A stretch of DNA of 64,000 nt from Nocardiopsis sp. YSL2 (GTDB lineage: Bacteria; Actinomycetota; Actinomycetes; Streptosporangiales; Streptosporangiaceae): the NCBI RefSeq assembly GCF_030555055.1, contig NZ_JAMOAO010000001.1, positions 5,084,001 to 5,148,000 on the forward strand, read 5' to 3'. Within the stretch, counting starts at the first letter, position 1, and each line of letters starts with the position of its first letter. Below the pieces are notes generated by a model. The model was not told the DNA's origin. It saw only the letters and a program-made list of their open reading frames with translations, and ran no database searches. Position numbers and translations under genes: made by a program. This document shows positions 53,424-61,813 of the stretch, piece after piece.

Positions 53424-53439
53424 ATAACTGTGCACAGTT
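53424..53439. promoter_or_regulatory. Palindromic operator in the amidase/araC divergent promoter
   Basis: AACTGTGCACAGTT (53426-53439) is a perfect 14-bp palindrome overlapping a TATAAC -10-like hexamer (53423-53428) for the AraC gene. It lies about midway between the two divergent start codons. Confidence 0.55.
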
Positions 53440-53480
53440 GTCTCCCCACACGGACGCGGTTCCTCTCCGGGAGGTGGGCG

Positions 53481-54413
53481 TTGCTGGTCGAACACCGTGA
53501 GAACGGCGCCCTGGTGGCCGGATACCTCGACGCCGCCTCCAGCGGGCGCGCGGACGCCTTCGACACCGTGCTCGTGCAGGGCGAGCACCCCTATCGGGCC
53601 GAGTTGCGTCCGCACCGCTTCGGGGTGCTCAGCGCCTGCGACATCCGGGGCGACCACGGCGTCCGTGTGCTGCCGCGCATCGCCCCCGGGCTCCGTGACC
53701 ACGGCTACTCGCTGGGGCTGATGCTGGAGGGGCGGGGCGGTATCGAACAGGACGGCCGCTCGGCGTCCCTGGCCCCCGGCGACTTCGTGCTCTACACGGG
53801 CCGCAGGCCGTTCCGTATCGACCTGACCGGCCCCTACCGGTACTTCGTGGTGGGCCTGGGGCGGAACACGGCGGGCCTGCCCTCGGGCGTCGCGGGCGTC
53901 ACGGCCGATCCCGGGCTGCCCCGCTCACCGAGCGGGCGGATCCTGACGGTGGCGCTGGCGGAGATCGCGCGCCTGGCCCCACAGTTGGGGTCGGACGCCA
54001 GACGGGACTACGGCGAGCACATCGTCTTCATGCTCCGCACCCTGCTCCGCGAAGCGGGCCACGCGGACAGCCCCGTGCCCGACCAGCGGACCGCGGTCCT
54101 CGAACGCGTCCTGGAACACGTCGACCGGCACCTGGCGGAGGACCTCTCCCCGGACGCGGTCGCCGCGGCCCACCACGTCTCGGTCCGCTACCTTCACGCG
54201 CTCTTCCACTCCCGGGGCGAGACGGTCGCCGGCCACATCCGCCGCCGCAGACTGGAACGCATCCGCCGCGACCTCGCCGACCCGGCGCTCGCCCACCTGC
54301 CCGCCTACGCGATCGCCGCCCGCTGGGGGATCCGGGACGCCAGCCACCTCAGCCGGCTCTTCCGCGCCGAGTTCGGCCTGTCCCCCCGCGCGTTCCGTGA
54401 CACCCGCCCCTGA
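53481..54413 (+). CDS. AraC-family transcriptional regulator
   Basis: A 310-residue regulator. The N-terminal domain (about 10-190) resembles the AraC-binding-domain-like cupin of the AraC/NimR group (LMLEGRGGIEQDGRSASLAPGDFVLYTGRRPFRIDL). The C-terminal HTH_18 domain (about 210-308) has VLEHVDRHLAEDLSPDAVAAAHHVSVRYLHALFHSRGETV and YAIAARWGIRDASHLSRLFRAEFGLSPRAFR, both helix-turn-helix units. TTG at 53481 is chosen because GGGAGG lies six bases upstream; upstream frames have no site. It is divergent from the amidase, its likely target. Confidence 0.9.
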   Translation: MLVEHRENGALVAGYLDAASSGRADAFDTVLVQGEHPYRAELRPHRFGVLSACDIRGDHGVRVLPRIAPGLRDHGYSLGLMLEGRGGIEQDGRSASLAPGDFVLYTGRRPFRIDLTGPYRYFVVGLGRNTAGLPSGVAGVTADPGLPRSPSGRILTVALAEIARLAPQLGSDARRDYGEHIVFMLRTLLREAGHADSPVPDQRTAVLERVLEHVDRHLAEDLSPDAVAAAHHVSVRYLHALFHSRGETVAGHIRRRRLERIRRDLADPALAHLPAYAIAARWGIRDASHLSRLFRAEFGLSPRAFRDTRP

Positions 54414-54485
54414 TCCGGAACCGGTCGGCCCTCGGGCCGCCGACGCGGTGGCGGCCACGGCCGCCGGGCCCTGGCGAGGACCGGT

Positions 54486-55316
54486 TCAGGCGGCGGGAGC
54501 CGGGTCCGAGACCGGGACGGCCGGGGCGGTGCGGCAGGTGCGCAGGATGACCTCCACCACCGTCGCCGGGTCGTTCTCCATCGGCACGTGCCCGCACCCC
54601 ATCAGCCGGACCTGGCGGGCGTGCGGGATCGCGGCCAGGACCCGGGCCAGTGCGCGGATCGGCAGGACGCGGTCGTCCTCGCCCCAGGCGATCGTCGTGG
54701 GGCAGACCACGCCCCGTCCACCGCCGAAGCTGTAGCGCACCACTTCCGGGGCCAGGCGCGTGTAGGTCGACCCGCGGGTGATGACCGCCGGGTCCAGACG
54801 GGAGAGCCCGCCCCCGGGGGCGCGCAGGCGTCCGTGCAGGGCGAGCGTGGTCAGGGCGCGTACGGGCCGGCTGTCGATGACCGTGTGCCAGACCCTCGCG
54901 GGGACCCGCGTGGCCACGCGCATGCCGCCGACCAGCAGCCGCGAGCCCAGCATCTCCAGGGCACTGGTGAACCCGATGGGGGCCAGCGCGGTGACCGAGG
55001 AGGCGAGCCCGCGCGCCCCCAGTTCCAGGGCGACCGCGCCGCCCAGGGAGTTGCCGACGACGTGCGGCCGGTGCACGCCGTGCGCCCGGCACCAGGACTG
55101 CACGGTGTCCACGAGGGAGGAGATGCCGAAGGGCCGGTCGGGGTCGGGGGCGGCGGACTGGCCGAAGCCCGGCAGGTCGAGCGCGAACACCTCGTAGCGC
55201 TCGGCCAGCGCGCGCACGACGGGGTCCCACGCCTGGCGCCGGTGGCCCAGCCCGTGCAGGAGCAGGAGCGGCTCACCCCGGCCCAGGCGTTCGTAAACGA
55301 TGCCCCCATGGTTCAT
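54486..55316 (-). CDS. Alpha/beta-fold hydrolase
   Basis: A 276-residue hydrolase. It has LLLLHGLGHRRQAWDPV (oxyanion hole), FALDLPGFGQSAAP, HVVGNSLGGAVALELG with the nucleophile Ser, PTTIAWGEDDRVLPI with the acid Asp, and GCGHVPMENDPATV with the catalytic His. It resembles epoxide-hydrolase or lipase-like proteins of actinomycetes. The ATG at 55316 gives the expected MNHGGIVYERLG, though no clear ribosome-binding site is seen. It lies 72 bases from the end of the AraC gene, convergently. Confidence 0.88.
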   Translation of the reverse strand: MNHGGIVYERLGRGEPLLLLHGLGHRRQAWDPVVRALAERYEVFALDLPGFGQSAAPDPDRPFGISSLVDTVQSWCRAHGVHRPHVVGNSLGGAVALELGARGLASSVTALAPIGFTSALEMLGSRLLVGGMRVATRVPARVWHTVIDSRPVRALTTLALHGRLRAPGGGLSRLDPAVITRGSTYTRLAPEVVRYSFGGGRGVVCPTTIAWGEDDRVLPIRALARVLAAIPHARQVRLMGCGHVPMENDPATVVEVILRTCRTAPAVPVSDPAPAA

Positions 55317-55515
55317 GAACCCCAGGTCTACCCGAGGCAAACCCCGGTGGCAAAGGTTCGGCCCCACTATTCCCGCAGGTCACACGCGTTGACAGCAGGG
55401 ACCGCGTACGCCGCACCGACTGTCGCCGGGAGATGGGATGGATCACATGCCGCCCGTTCCCGGCGTGACTGGACGGCGGCGGTCGGCCGCCCCTGGAGCC
55501 GGACCCGCGTCGGGG

Positions 55516-57822
55516 TCAGGGCGCGCCGCTGTCGGGCTCGAAGCGCACCACGACCGACTTCGACGTGGGCGTGTTGCTCACGTCGGCCGTGGAGTCCAAC
55601 GGGACCAGCACGTTGGTCTCGGGGAAGTACGACGCCGCGCACCCGCGGGCGGTGGGGTAGTGCACCACCCGGAAGTGCGGCGCCCGCCGCTCCCGCCCGT
55701 CCGGCCACTCGCCGACGATGTCGGTGTAGGCGCCCTCCGCCAACCCCAGCTCACGCGCGTCCTCCGGGTGCACCAGCACCACCCGGCGGCCGTCGTGGAT
55801 ACCGCGGTAGCGGTCGTTGAGGTCGTAGATCGTGGTGTTGTACTGGTCGTGCGAGCGCAGCGTCTGCAACAGCAGCCGCCCCGGCGGCACCGGCGGCGCG
55901 TACGCGCCGTTCACCGTGAAGTTGGCCAGCCCCGTCGCCGTCGGGAACCGCCGCTCGTCGCGGGGCGCGTGCGGGAGCGTGAACCCGCCCGGCCTGCGGG
56001 CGCGCTCGTTGAAGTCCGAGAACCCCGGCACGACGCCCGCGATCCGGTCGCGCACCCGGTCGTAGTCGGCCAGCTCCGACCACGCCACCGGGCTCTGGCC
56101 CAGGACCCGGTCCGCCAGGTCCAGGACGATGTCCACCTCCGAGCGCATGTCCTCGGACAGGGGCGCCAGGACACCGTGTGAGGCGTGCACCTTGCCCATG
56201 GAGTCCTCCACCGTCACCCAGCGGGGACGGCCCTCGCGCAGGTCGCGGTCGCTGCGCGCCAGGGTCGGCAGGATCAGCGCCCGCGTGCCCGTCACCACGT
56301 GCGAGCGGTTCAGCTTGGTCGACACGTGCACCGTCAGCCCCACCCGGCGCATCGCCTCCTCGGTGACATGGGTGTCCGGCGTGGCCGCGACGAAGTTGCC
56401 GCCCATCGCGAAGAACACCCGCACACGCCCCCGCGCCATCGCGCGGATGGCGTTGACGGTGTCCAGGCCGTGCTCGCGCGGCGGCGCGAACCCGAACTCC
56501 GCCTCCAGCGCGTCCAGGAAGGCGGCGTCGGGCCGCTCGAAGATGCCCATCGTGCGGTCGCCCTGCACGTTGGAGTGCCCGCGCACCGGGCACACCCCGG
56601 CGCCCGGCCGCCCCACGTTCCCGCGCAGCAGCAGGAAGTTCACCACCTCGCGGATGGTGGGCACCGCGTGCTTGTGCTGGGTCAGGCCCATCGCCCAGCA
56701 CACCACGACGCGGTCGGCGGCGATCACCATCGCGGCGATCTCCTCGATGAGTGAGCGCTCCAGGCCGGTCGCGCGCTCCACCCGCGTCCAGAACCCGTCC
56801 TCGGGTTCGTCCAGCAGTTCCTTGGCGAAGACGTCGAACCCGTGGGTGTGGGCGTCGATGAACGCCCGGTCCAGTACCGGCTCGCCGCGCCGGTCGGCGG
56901 CGAGCAGCAGCCGGTTGACCGCCGAGAACAGGGCCAGGTCGCCGCCCAGGCGGATCTGCGCGAACAGGTCGGTGAGCTCGGTGCCGCGGCCGAGCAGCCC
57001 CGACGCCTTCTGCGGGTTGCGGAACTCGCGCATGCCCGCCTCGGGCAGCGGGTTGACCGTGATGATGCGCGCGCCGGCCTTCTTGGCGCGCTCCAGGGTG
57101 CTCAGCATGCGCGGGTGGTTCGTGCCCGGGTTCTGGCCCGCGACGATGATGAGGTCGGCCTGGTGCAGGTCGTCCAGCGAGACACTGCCCTTGCCCACGC
57201 CCAGGGTCTCGCTGAGCGCCGACCCGGACGACTCGTGGCACATGTTGGAGCAGTCGGGCAGGTTGTTGGTACCCAGGGCGCGCGCGAACAGCTGGTAGCA
57301 GAACGCCGCCTCGTTGCTGGTCCGCCCGGAGGTGTAGAAGACCGCCTCGTCGGGCGAGTCCAGGCCGCGCAGCTCCCCGGCCACGATGTCCAGCGCCCGG
57401 TCCCAGCTCACGGGCTCGTAGTGGGTGGCGCCCTCGGCCAGGTACAACGGCTCGGCCAGCCGGCCCTGCCGTCCCAGCCAGTAGCCGGAGCGCTCGGCCA
57501 GCTCCGCCACCGGGTGCGCGGCGAAGAACTCCGGGGTCAGCGCGCGGGACGTGGCCTCCTCGGCCACCGCCTTGGCGCCGTTCTCACAGAACTCCGCCTT
57601 GTGCCGGTGGTCGCCCTCGGGCCAGGCGCACCCGGGGCAGTCGAAGCCGCGCTTCTGGTTGACGGCCCGCATCGCGGGCAGGCCGCGTCGCACGCCCGCC
57701 TGCTCGCGGACCTGGCGGACGCTGTTGAGCACGGCGGGCAGGCCCACCGCGCTGCGCTCGGGCGGACCCACGGTGGGCGAGTCCTGGGCGGGATCTGGCT
57801 GGTCGGCGTGTGTGTGGCTCAC
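55516..57822 (-). CDS. FdhF/YdeP-type molybdopterin oxidoreductase alpha subunit
   Basis: A 768-residue molybdenum enzyme of the formate-dehydrogenase-like alpha-subunit family. An N-terminal cluster motif reads FDCPGCAWPE; the molybdopterin domain has YTSGRTSNEAAFCYQLFARALGTNNLPDCSNMCHESSG (Cys near the active site), IIVAGQNPGTNHPRM, CWAMGLTQHKHAV, GRPGAGVCPVRGHSNVQGD and the C-terminal LRSHDQYNTTIYDLNDRYRGIH. Relatives such as E. coli YdeP are linked to acid resistance; formate activity is not proven. No fdhD or small subunit is next to it. GTG at 57822 has GGAAG one base upstream; GTG at 57864 is an alternative. Confidence 0.88.
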   Translation of the reverse strand: MSHTHADQPDPAQDSPTVGPPERSAVGLPAVLNSVRQVREQAGVRRGLPAMRAVNQKRGFDCPGCAWPEGDHRHKAEFCENGAKAVAEEATSRALTPEFFAAHPVAELAERSGYWLGRQGRLAEPLYLAEGATHYEPVSWDRALDIVAGELRGLDSPDEAVFYTSGRTSNEAAFCYQLFARALGTNNLPDCSNMCHESSGSALSETLGVGKGSVSLDDLHQADLIIVAGQNPGTNHPRMLSTLERAKKAGARIITVNPLPEAGMREFRNPQKASGLLGRGTELTDLFAQIRLGGDLALFSAVNRLLLAADRRGEPVLDRAFIDAHTHGFDVFAKELLDEPEDGFWTRVERATGLERSLIEEIAAMVIAADRVVVCWAMGLTQHKHAVPTIREVVNFLLLRGNVGRPGAGVCPVRGHSNVQGDRTMGIFERPDAAFLDALEAEFGFAPPREHGLDTVNAIRAMARGRVRVFFAMGGNFVAATPDTHVTEEAMRRVGLTVHVSTKLNRSHVVTGTRALILPTLARSDRDLREGRPRWVTVEDSMGKVHASHGVLAPLSEDMRSEVDIVLDLADRVLGQSPVAWSELADYDRVRDRIAGVVPGFSDFNERARRPGGFTLPHAPRDERRFPTATGLANFTVNGAYAPPVPPGRLLLQTLRSHDQYNTTIYDLNDRYRGIHDGRRVVLVHPEDARELGLAEGAYTDIVGEWPDGRERRAPHFRVVHYPTARGCAASYFPETNVLVPLDSTADVSNTPTSKSVVVRFEPDSGAP

Positions 57823-58112
57823 ACTTCCGATTCTGGCACTCCCGGCGCGCGAAGGCACCGACACCCGGCCCTACGGGGCGCGCACCCGTCCTGAGCCGCC
57901 TTCGTCCCATGGCACGCCCCCACAACACAGGCGACCGCTACCCGGTACCGGCCCTCGGGCACCGTGCACGCCCCGGTCCTGGGGGTACACCTGGGGCGCT
58001 GGTCGCGGCGGTCGGTCCGTCGTCCTGCGCGGCGGGTTGACTCTGTCCCTGGGGGAAGGTGTGAGCTGTTGCTGGGCCATCCGAGATACGGGTGGTGACC
58101 AGGAGGAAGACG

Positions 58113-58604
58113 ATGACCACCTTCACTGTCGAGCAGCGGGCCGAGCGCCCCTGGGTCGGCGTCTCGATGACGGCCGAGCTCGCCCACTGGGATCGCGTGA
58201 ACGCGCACGTCCCGCGGATCTACGGTGCGCTGGGCGAGGCGGGCGGGATTCCCGAGGGCGGGCCGATCTACCAGTACCGCCGCCTGCGGACGGCCGCGGA
58301 CCCGATGGACATCACGGTCTCCGTTCCCGTGCCGGCCTGTGTGGAGCTCGGTGACGGGTTCGAGACCGGTGTGATCCCGGCCGGCCGCTACCTGGTCGCG
58401 CGTCCGCAGGGCGGTCCGGACGTGCTCGGGCGGACCCACCGGGACATGTGGGAGTGGGCGGACGTGCAGGGCCTGGACCTCGCGGTCGACGAGCGGGCCG
58501 ACGGCATCCACTGGCACGCGCGCACGGAGCAGTTCCTCACCGACCCGCAGACCGAACCGGATCGCGCCAAGTGGGCCGTCGAGGTCGCATACTTGCTCAG
58601 ATGA
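58113..58604 (+). CDS. GyrI-like small-molecule-binding protein
   Basis: A 163-residue protein with the GyrI/effector-binding (SOUL-like) fold: VEQRAERPWVGVSMTAE, IPEGGPIYQYRRL, ITVSVPVPACVELGDGFE and the conserved IPAGRYLVARPQG. Such proteins bind hydrophobic ligands and may act as companion to a regulator. AGGAGG lies six bases before the ATG. Its last codons overlap the start of the MerR gene by four bases (ATGA), so the two are translated together. The following MerR protein has its own GyrI-like domain. Confidence 0.85.
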   Translation: MTTFTVEQRAERPWVGVSMTAELAHWDRVNAHVPRIYGALGEAGGIPEGGPIYQYRRLRTAADPMDITVSVPVPACVELGDGFETGVIPAGRYLVARPQGGPDVLGRTHRDMWEWADVQGLDLAVDERADGIHWHARTEQFLTDPQTEPDRAKWAVEVAYLLR

Positions 58605-59410
58605 GCGAGACCGACGCGAGGCTGTCGATCGGCGGGTTCAGCCGCCTGACGTGGCTCTCTCCGAAGGCGCTGCGCCTGTACGAGCGGCGTGGGCTGCTCA
58701 GGCCCGACGTCGTCGACGAGTACACGGGGTACCGCTACTACCGGCCGTCGCAGGCGGAGCGTGCCCGCATGATCGCGCTCTTGCGCCGCGCGGGGATGCC
58801 GCTCGAGCGCATCGGCCCGGTCCTGGACGCCGCCGGCGACGAACGGCGCGAGCTCCTCGACGCGTACCGGACCGATGTGGTGCGTGCGCACGAGCGCGCC
58901 GTGGCGCTGCTCGACGGCCTCGCGCGGGGTCGCCTCGACGGTCGACCGGCATCGGCCGAGGCCGCGCCGGGGGTGTCGAGCCGCGACGTTCCGGCGCAGC
59001 CCTTCGTCTCGCGGGCCGTTCGCACGACCGTGGCGGACCTTCCCGCGCACATCGAGCGTGCCGCGGCCGAGCTCTCGCAGCGGGCCGGGGCGGCGGTCGA
59101 CCGGTCGCGGCCGCTGGTCGTCGTCTACCACGGCGAGGTGGGCTGGGAATCGGACGGGCCCGTCGAAGTGCGCGTGCCCGTCCTCGCCGCGTCGGACGCC
59201 GACGGCGTCGAACCCGCCGGATCGGAGCTGTTCGTCGACGTACCGTACGGCGAGGTGCAGTTCCCCACGATCCTGCGCGCGTTCGACGCGGTCCGCGACG
59301 CCGCGACGCACCACGCGCGGCGTCCGTCCGGATCGCCGCGCGAGATCTACTCCGGCGGCGACCCCTTCCGCTGCCAGGTCGCGCAGCGCTACGTCCGGGC
59401 CCGGGGCTGA
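58601..59410 (+). CDS. MerR-family regulator with GyrI-like ligand domain
   Basis: A 269-residue regulator. The N-terminal winged helix (about 8-80) has SIGGFSRLTWLSPKALRLYERRGLL, then VDEYTGYRYYRPSQAERARMIALLRRAGMPL; a coiled-coil helix (about 80-115) and a C-terminal GyrI-like domain (about 120-267) follow, as in BmrR-type multidrug sensors. It should activate a promoter with a long spacer when a ligand binds. Its start overlaps the stop of the previous gene. A target gene is not obvious; the GyrI-like gene itself may be one. Confidence 0.92.
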   Translation: MSETDARLSIGGFSRLTWLSPKALRLYERRGLLRPDVVDEYTGYRYYRPSQAERARMIALLRRAGMPLERIGPVLDAAGDERRELLDAYRTDVVRAHERAVALLDGLARGRLDGRPASAEAAPGVSSRDVPAQPFVSRAVRTTVADLPAHIERAAAELSQRAGAAVDRSRPLVVVYHGEVGWESDGPVEVRVPVLAASDADGVEPAGSELFVDVPYGEVQFPTILRAFDAVRDAATHHARRPSGSPREIYSGGDPFRCQVAQRYVRARG

Positions 59411-59466
59411 CACGGCGGACGCCGGGCGGGAACGGGGCGGCCATGGCCGGACCCGATCCGGCCGGT

Positions 59467-59949
59467 TCAGTTGACCGCGACGGGTGTGCCGCCGGTCATC
59501 GCGACCAGTTCGGCGAAGCCGGTCGGGAAGACCGTGCGAGGCGTTCCGGCGGCGGCCCACAGCCGCTCGTAGTCCGCCAGGGACGCGTCCACCACGGTCT
59601 CGACCGGCGCGGGGTGTCCGACGGGGGCCACGCCACCGATGGCCTGGCCGGTCGCGGCGCGTACCTCCTCGGGCTCGGCGCGCCGGATCGCGGCCCTGCC
59701 CAGCCGCTCGGCCAGCAGAGCGGTGTCCACCCGGTGCCGACCGCTGGTCATGACCAGCAGCGGTCGCTCGTCCGCCATGAACACGAGGCTGTTGGCGATC
59801 GCGCCGACCTCGCAGCCGAGCGCCTCGGCCGCGGCCTGGGCGGTGCGGGTCGAGGCGGGCAGTTCCCGCACTCGGCCCTCGGCCCCGAACGCGCCGAGCG
59901 CCTCGGCCACCCGTCGGCTGCGCTCGGGCAGTTCCGTGCTCTCGGCCAT
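59467..59949 (-). CDS. YbaK/EbsC-type aminoacyl-tRNA deacylase
   Basis: A 160-residue protein of the YbaK/ProX family, which hydrolyses mischarged tRNA. It has VRELPASTRTAQAAAEALGCEVGAIANSLVF, MTSGRHRVDTALLAERLGR (the conserved Lys region reads HRVD), IGGVAPVGHPAPVETVVD and FPTGFAELVAMTGG. GAGGAG lies five bases before the ATG. Its closest pattern is the actinobacterial YbaK/EbsC group, whose amino-acid specificity is unsettled. Confidence 0.9.
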   Translation of the reverse strand: MAESTELPERSRRVAEALGAFGAEGRVRELPASTRTAQAAAEALGCEVGAIANSLVFMADERPLLVMTSGRHRVDTALLAERLGRAAIRRAEPEEVRAATGQAIGGVAPVGHPAPVETVVDASLADYERLWAAAGTPRTVFPTGFAELVAMTGGTPVAVN

Positions 59950-60033
59950 GCTCTCTCCTCGTCGTCGACGCCACTGGAGGGGCATGCTATGCCGACGGGG
60001 CGGACCGCGCACGCGGATTCGACGCGCGGGCGG

Positions 60034-60065
60034 ACCGGCGGCGGCCGTGGCGGGCCGCCGCCGGT
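60034..60065 (-). terminator. Terminator of the GH16 gene
   Basis: A perfect 13-bp stem (60034-60046 with 60053-60065) with a 6-base loop starts 10 bases past the stop codon. Confidence 0.8.
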
Positions 60066-60075
60066 CACGGGCGGG

Positions 60076-60966
60076 TCAGAGGTCGTAGACGCGCACGTAG
60101 TCCACCACCATCTGCTGGGGGAACCGCGTGGTCTCGTCGGGATAGCCCGGCCACGCGCCGCCCACTGCGACGTTGAGGATCATGAAGAACGGGTGGTCGT
60201 AGACCCACGGGTTCCCGCGCAGGTCGGCCCGGGTGAGGGTGTTGAACGGCACGTCGTCGACGGACCACGTGATGGAGTCCGGGGTCCACTCGACGGCGTA
60301 GACGTGGAAGCCGTCGGTGAACGCGCCCCCCTGCGGGTGGTCGTAGGAGGCGCCGATCCCGTCCGCGCCGGAGTAGCCGGGCCCGTGCACGGTGCCGTGG
60401 ACGGTGCCGGGCTCGTGTCCGACGTTCTCCATGATGTCGATCTCGCCGGAGTCGGGCCACGGGGTCTCGGGGAAGTTGTCGCCCAGCATCCAGAACGCGG
60501 GCCACACCCCCTGGCCGGTGGGGATGCGGATCCTGGCCTCGAAGCGGCCGTAGGCCTGCTCGACCTTGTCCTGGGTGGTCAGCCGGGCGGAGGTGTAGCC
60601 GCCGTCGGCCTCCTGGCGTGCGGTGATGACGAGGTTGCCGTTGCCGTCCAGAGCCGAGTTCTCGCGGCTGTCGGTGTAGTTCTGCAGCTCGCCGTTGCCC
60701 CACCCGTGGTCGCCGGTCTCGTGGTTCCAGTTCGCGGGGTCGGGGGCCGCGCCGGCGGGTCCGTCGAACTCGTCGGACCAGACGAGCGCACCGGAGGTGG
60801 AGGCCGGATCGGCGTCCTCGCGGGTGTCGGACCCGGCTCCGCCGTGGGGGACGGTCAGGGCGGTCAGGGTCAGCGCCGCGGTGGCGGCCACCGCTCCCGC
60901 GGCGACGAGGACGGGGACGCGGCGGGCGGGGCCGCCTCTTCTGTGCTGCACGGGGGCTCCGGTCAT
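60076..60966 (-). CDS. Secreted GH16 endo-beta-glucanase
   Basis: A 296-residue exported glycoside hydrolase of family 16, probably an endo-1,3-beta-glucanase (laminarinase type). A positively charged N-terminus (HRRGGPARR) and hydrophobic stretch (VPVLVAAGAVAATAALTLT) form a signal or membrane anchor. The catalytic domain has LVWSDEFDGPAGAAPDPANW, the catalytic EIDIME near residues 174-179 and the family's VWPAFWMLGDNFPE, HVYAVEWTPDSITWSVD and PFFMILNVAVGGAWPGYPDE. The C-terminus VVDYVRVYDL is complete; no carbohydrate-binding module is attached. ATG at 60966 is chosen over an upstream TTG because the signal peptide begins there. A promoter and CelR-like box lie upstream. Confidence 0.93.
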   Translation of the reverse strand: MTGAPVQHRRGGPARRVPVLVAAGAVAATAALTLTALTVPHGGAGSDTREDADPASTSGALVWSDEFDGPAGAAPDPANWNHETGDHGWGNGELQNYTDSRENSALDGNGNLVITARQEADGGYTSARLTTQDKVEQAYGRFEARIRIPTGQGVWPAFWMLGDNFPETPWPDSGEIDIMENVGHEPGTVHGTVHGPGYSGADGIGASYDHPQGGAFTDGFHVYAVEWTPDSITWSVDDVPFNTLTRADLRGNPWVYDHPFFMILNVAVGGAWPGYPDETTRFPQQMVVDYVRVYDL

Positions 60967-61069
60967 GTCGGGGGGATCAGCCGGTGACCGGACCCGTGGC
61001 ACGCGTGGAGTAGCGGATTCCGCGCGGGCCGTAGTGCGGGTCCGACCCAAACTGAATGCGTGTTAAGTG

Positions 61070-61130
61070 ACTGTAGGTGTCCGCCCCGTCGCGGGCAAGG
61101 GGGTGACGCGGTCGAACGGGATCGCTCCCA
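61070..61130 (-). promoter_or_regulatory. Promoter and CelR/CebR-like box of the GH16 gene
   Basis: On the minus strand -35 TTGCCC (61098-61093), 17 bases and -10 TACAGT (61075-61070) form a good promoter. Upstream of the -35, 61130-61117 reads TGGGAGCGATCCCG, matching 12 of 14 bases of the CelR/CebR palindrome and sharing its final G with the box at the esterase gene. Confidence 0.65.
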
Positions 61131-61133
61131 TGC

Positions 61134-61167
61134 GGGGCGCGGGTGGTCCGGTCCACGCCCGCGCCCC
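61134..61167 (-). terminator. Terminator of the 109-residue protein gene
   Basis: A stem of 13 bp with a 2-base bulge (61134-61146 with 61153-61167) lies just past the stop at 61178 and insulates that gene from the GH16 promoter. Confidence 0.65.
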
Positions 61168-61177
61168 GTTACCGGGC

Positions 61178-61507
61178 TCAGGTGCGGGACTTCACCACGA
61201 CCGTGACGCCCCGGTAGTCGTCCAGGCCGGTGGCGACCTGGGGGTTCCCCGACGCGTTGGTGATGTCGGGCAGCTCGTGCACGGCCGCGCCGAAGAAGTC
61301 GGCCCAGCACCGGGTGGCCGAGATCCCGCCGTCGCGGATCTCGCCGAGCAGCCGGCCCTGGTGGTCCAGCCGCCACTCCACCACCGGCAGGTCGTGCTCG
61401 GCCTCGGCCGAGATGAGCCGGGGGAGGAGGTCGGCCGCCCGCGCCCGTGTGCGCGGAAAGCCGGACGGCTCGGTGTCGGCGTCGGTACTCCTGTCCGGGG
61501 TTGCCAT
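61178..61507 (-). CDS. Hypothetical protein, 109 residues
   Basis: A small acidic protein of unknown function. It has a disordered start (MATPDRSTDADTEPSGFPR) and then a compact alpha/beta body with LLPRLISAEAEHDLPVVEWRLDHQGRLLGEI and the end GLDDYRGVTVVVKS. GGAAGG lies six bases before the ATG, and a terminator follows. The pattern of alternating strands may suit a small ligand- or protein-binding fold, but no family is recognised. Confidence 0.65.
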   Translation of the reverse strand: MATPDRSTDADTEPSGFPRTRARAADLLPRLISAEAEHDLPVVEWRLDHQGRLLGEIRDGGISATRCWADFFGAAVHELPDITNASGNPQVATGLDDYRGVTVVVKSRT

Positions 61508-61813
61508 GCTTCGCCTTCCGTTGGGCTCGATCGACGCCACCATTGTTTCGCAGTGCGCGCCGAAAATCGGGGAGAACGCCAGATCAGAGGGGAGGGGATC
61601 CGGGCGGTCGGGTGCCGTGCCGCCCCTTCGGCCCCGCCGCGGGCCCTGGTCGGACGGACAGGGAGAACCCCGGGCGGCGGCGAGGAATCCGACAACGCAA
61701 CAATGTTCGTGTCCGCGCGGTCGGTCCCGACGGGCCCTCGCCCCCTGGACGGGTGCCCACGGCCGTGTGCGGCCCCGCTCCCGTACGCGCCCGCCACCCA
61801 GCAGGAGTCGACG
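61508..61813. other. Divergent spacer, no gene seen
   Basis: These 306 bases separate the 109-residue protein gene and the lipase-like gene. The middle part contains a less GC-rich CAACGCAACAATGTTCG but no clear promoter. AGGAG stands six bases before the ATG at 61814. Confidence 0.45.
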
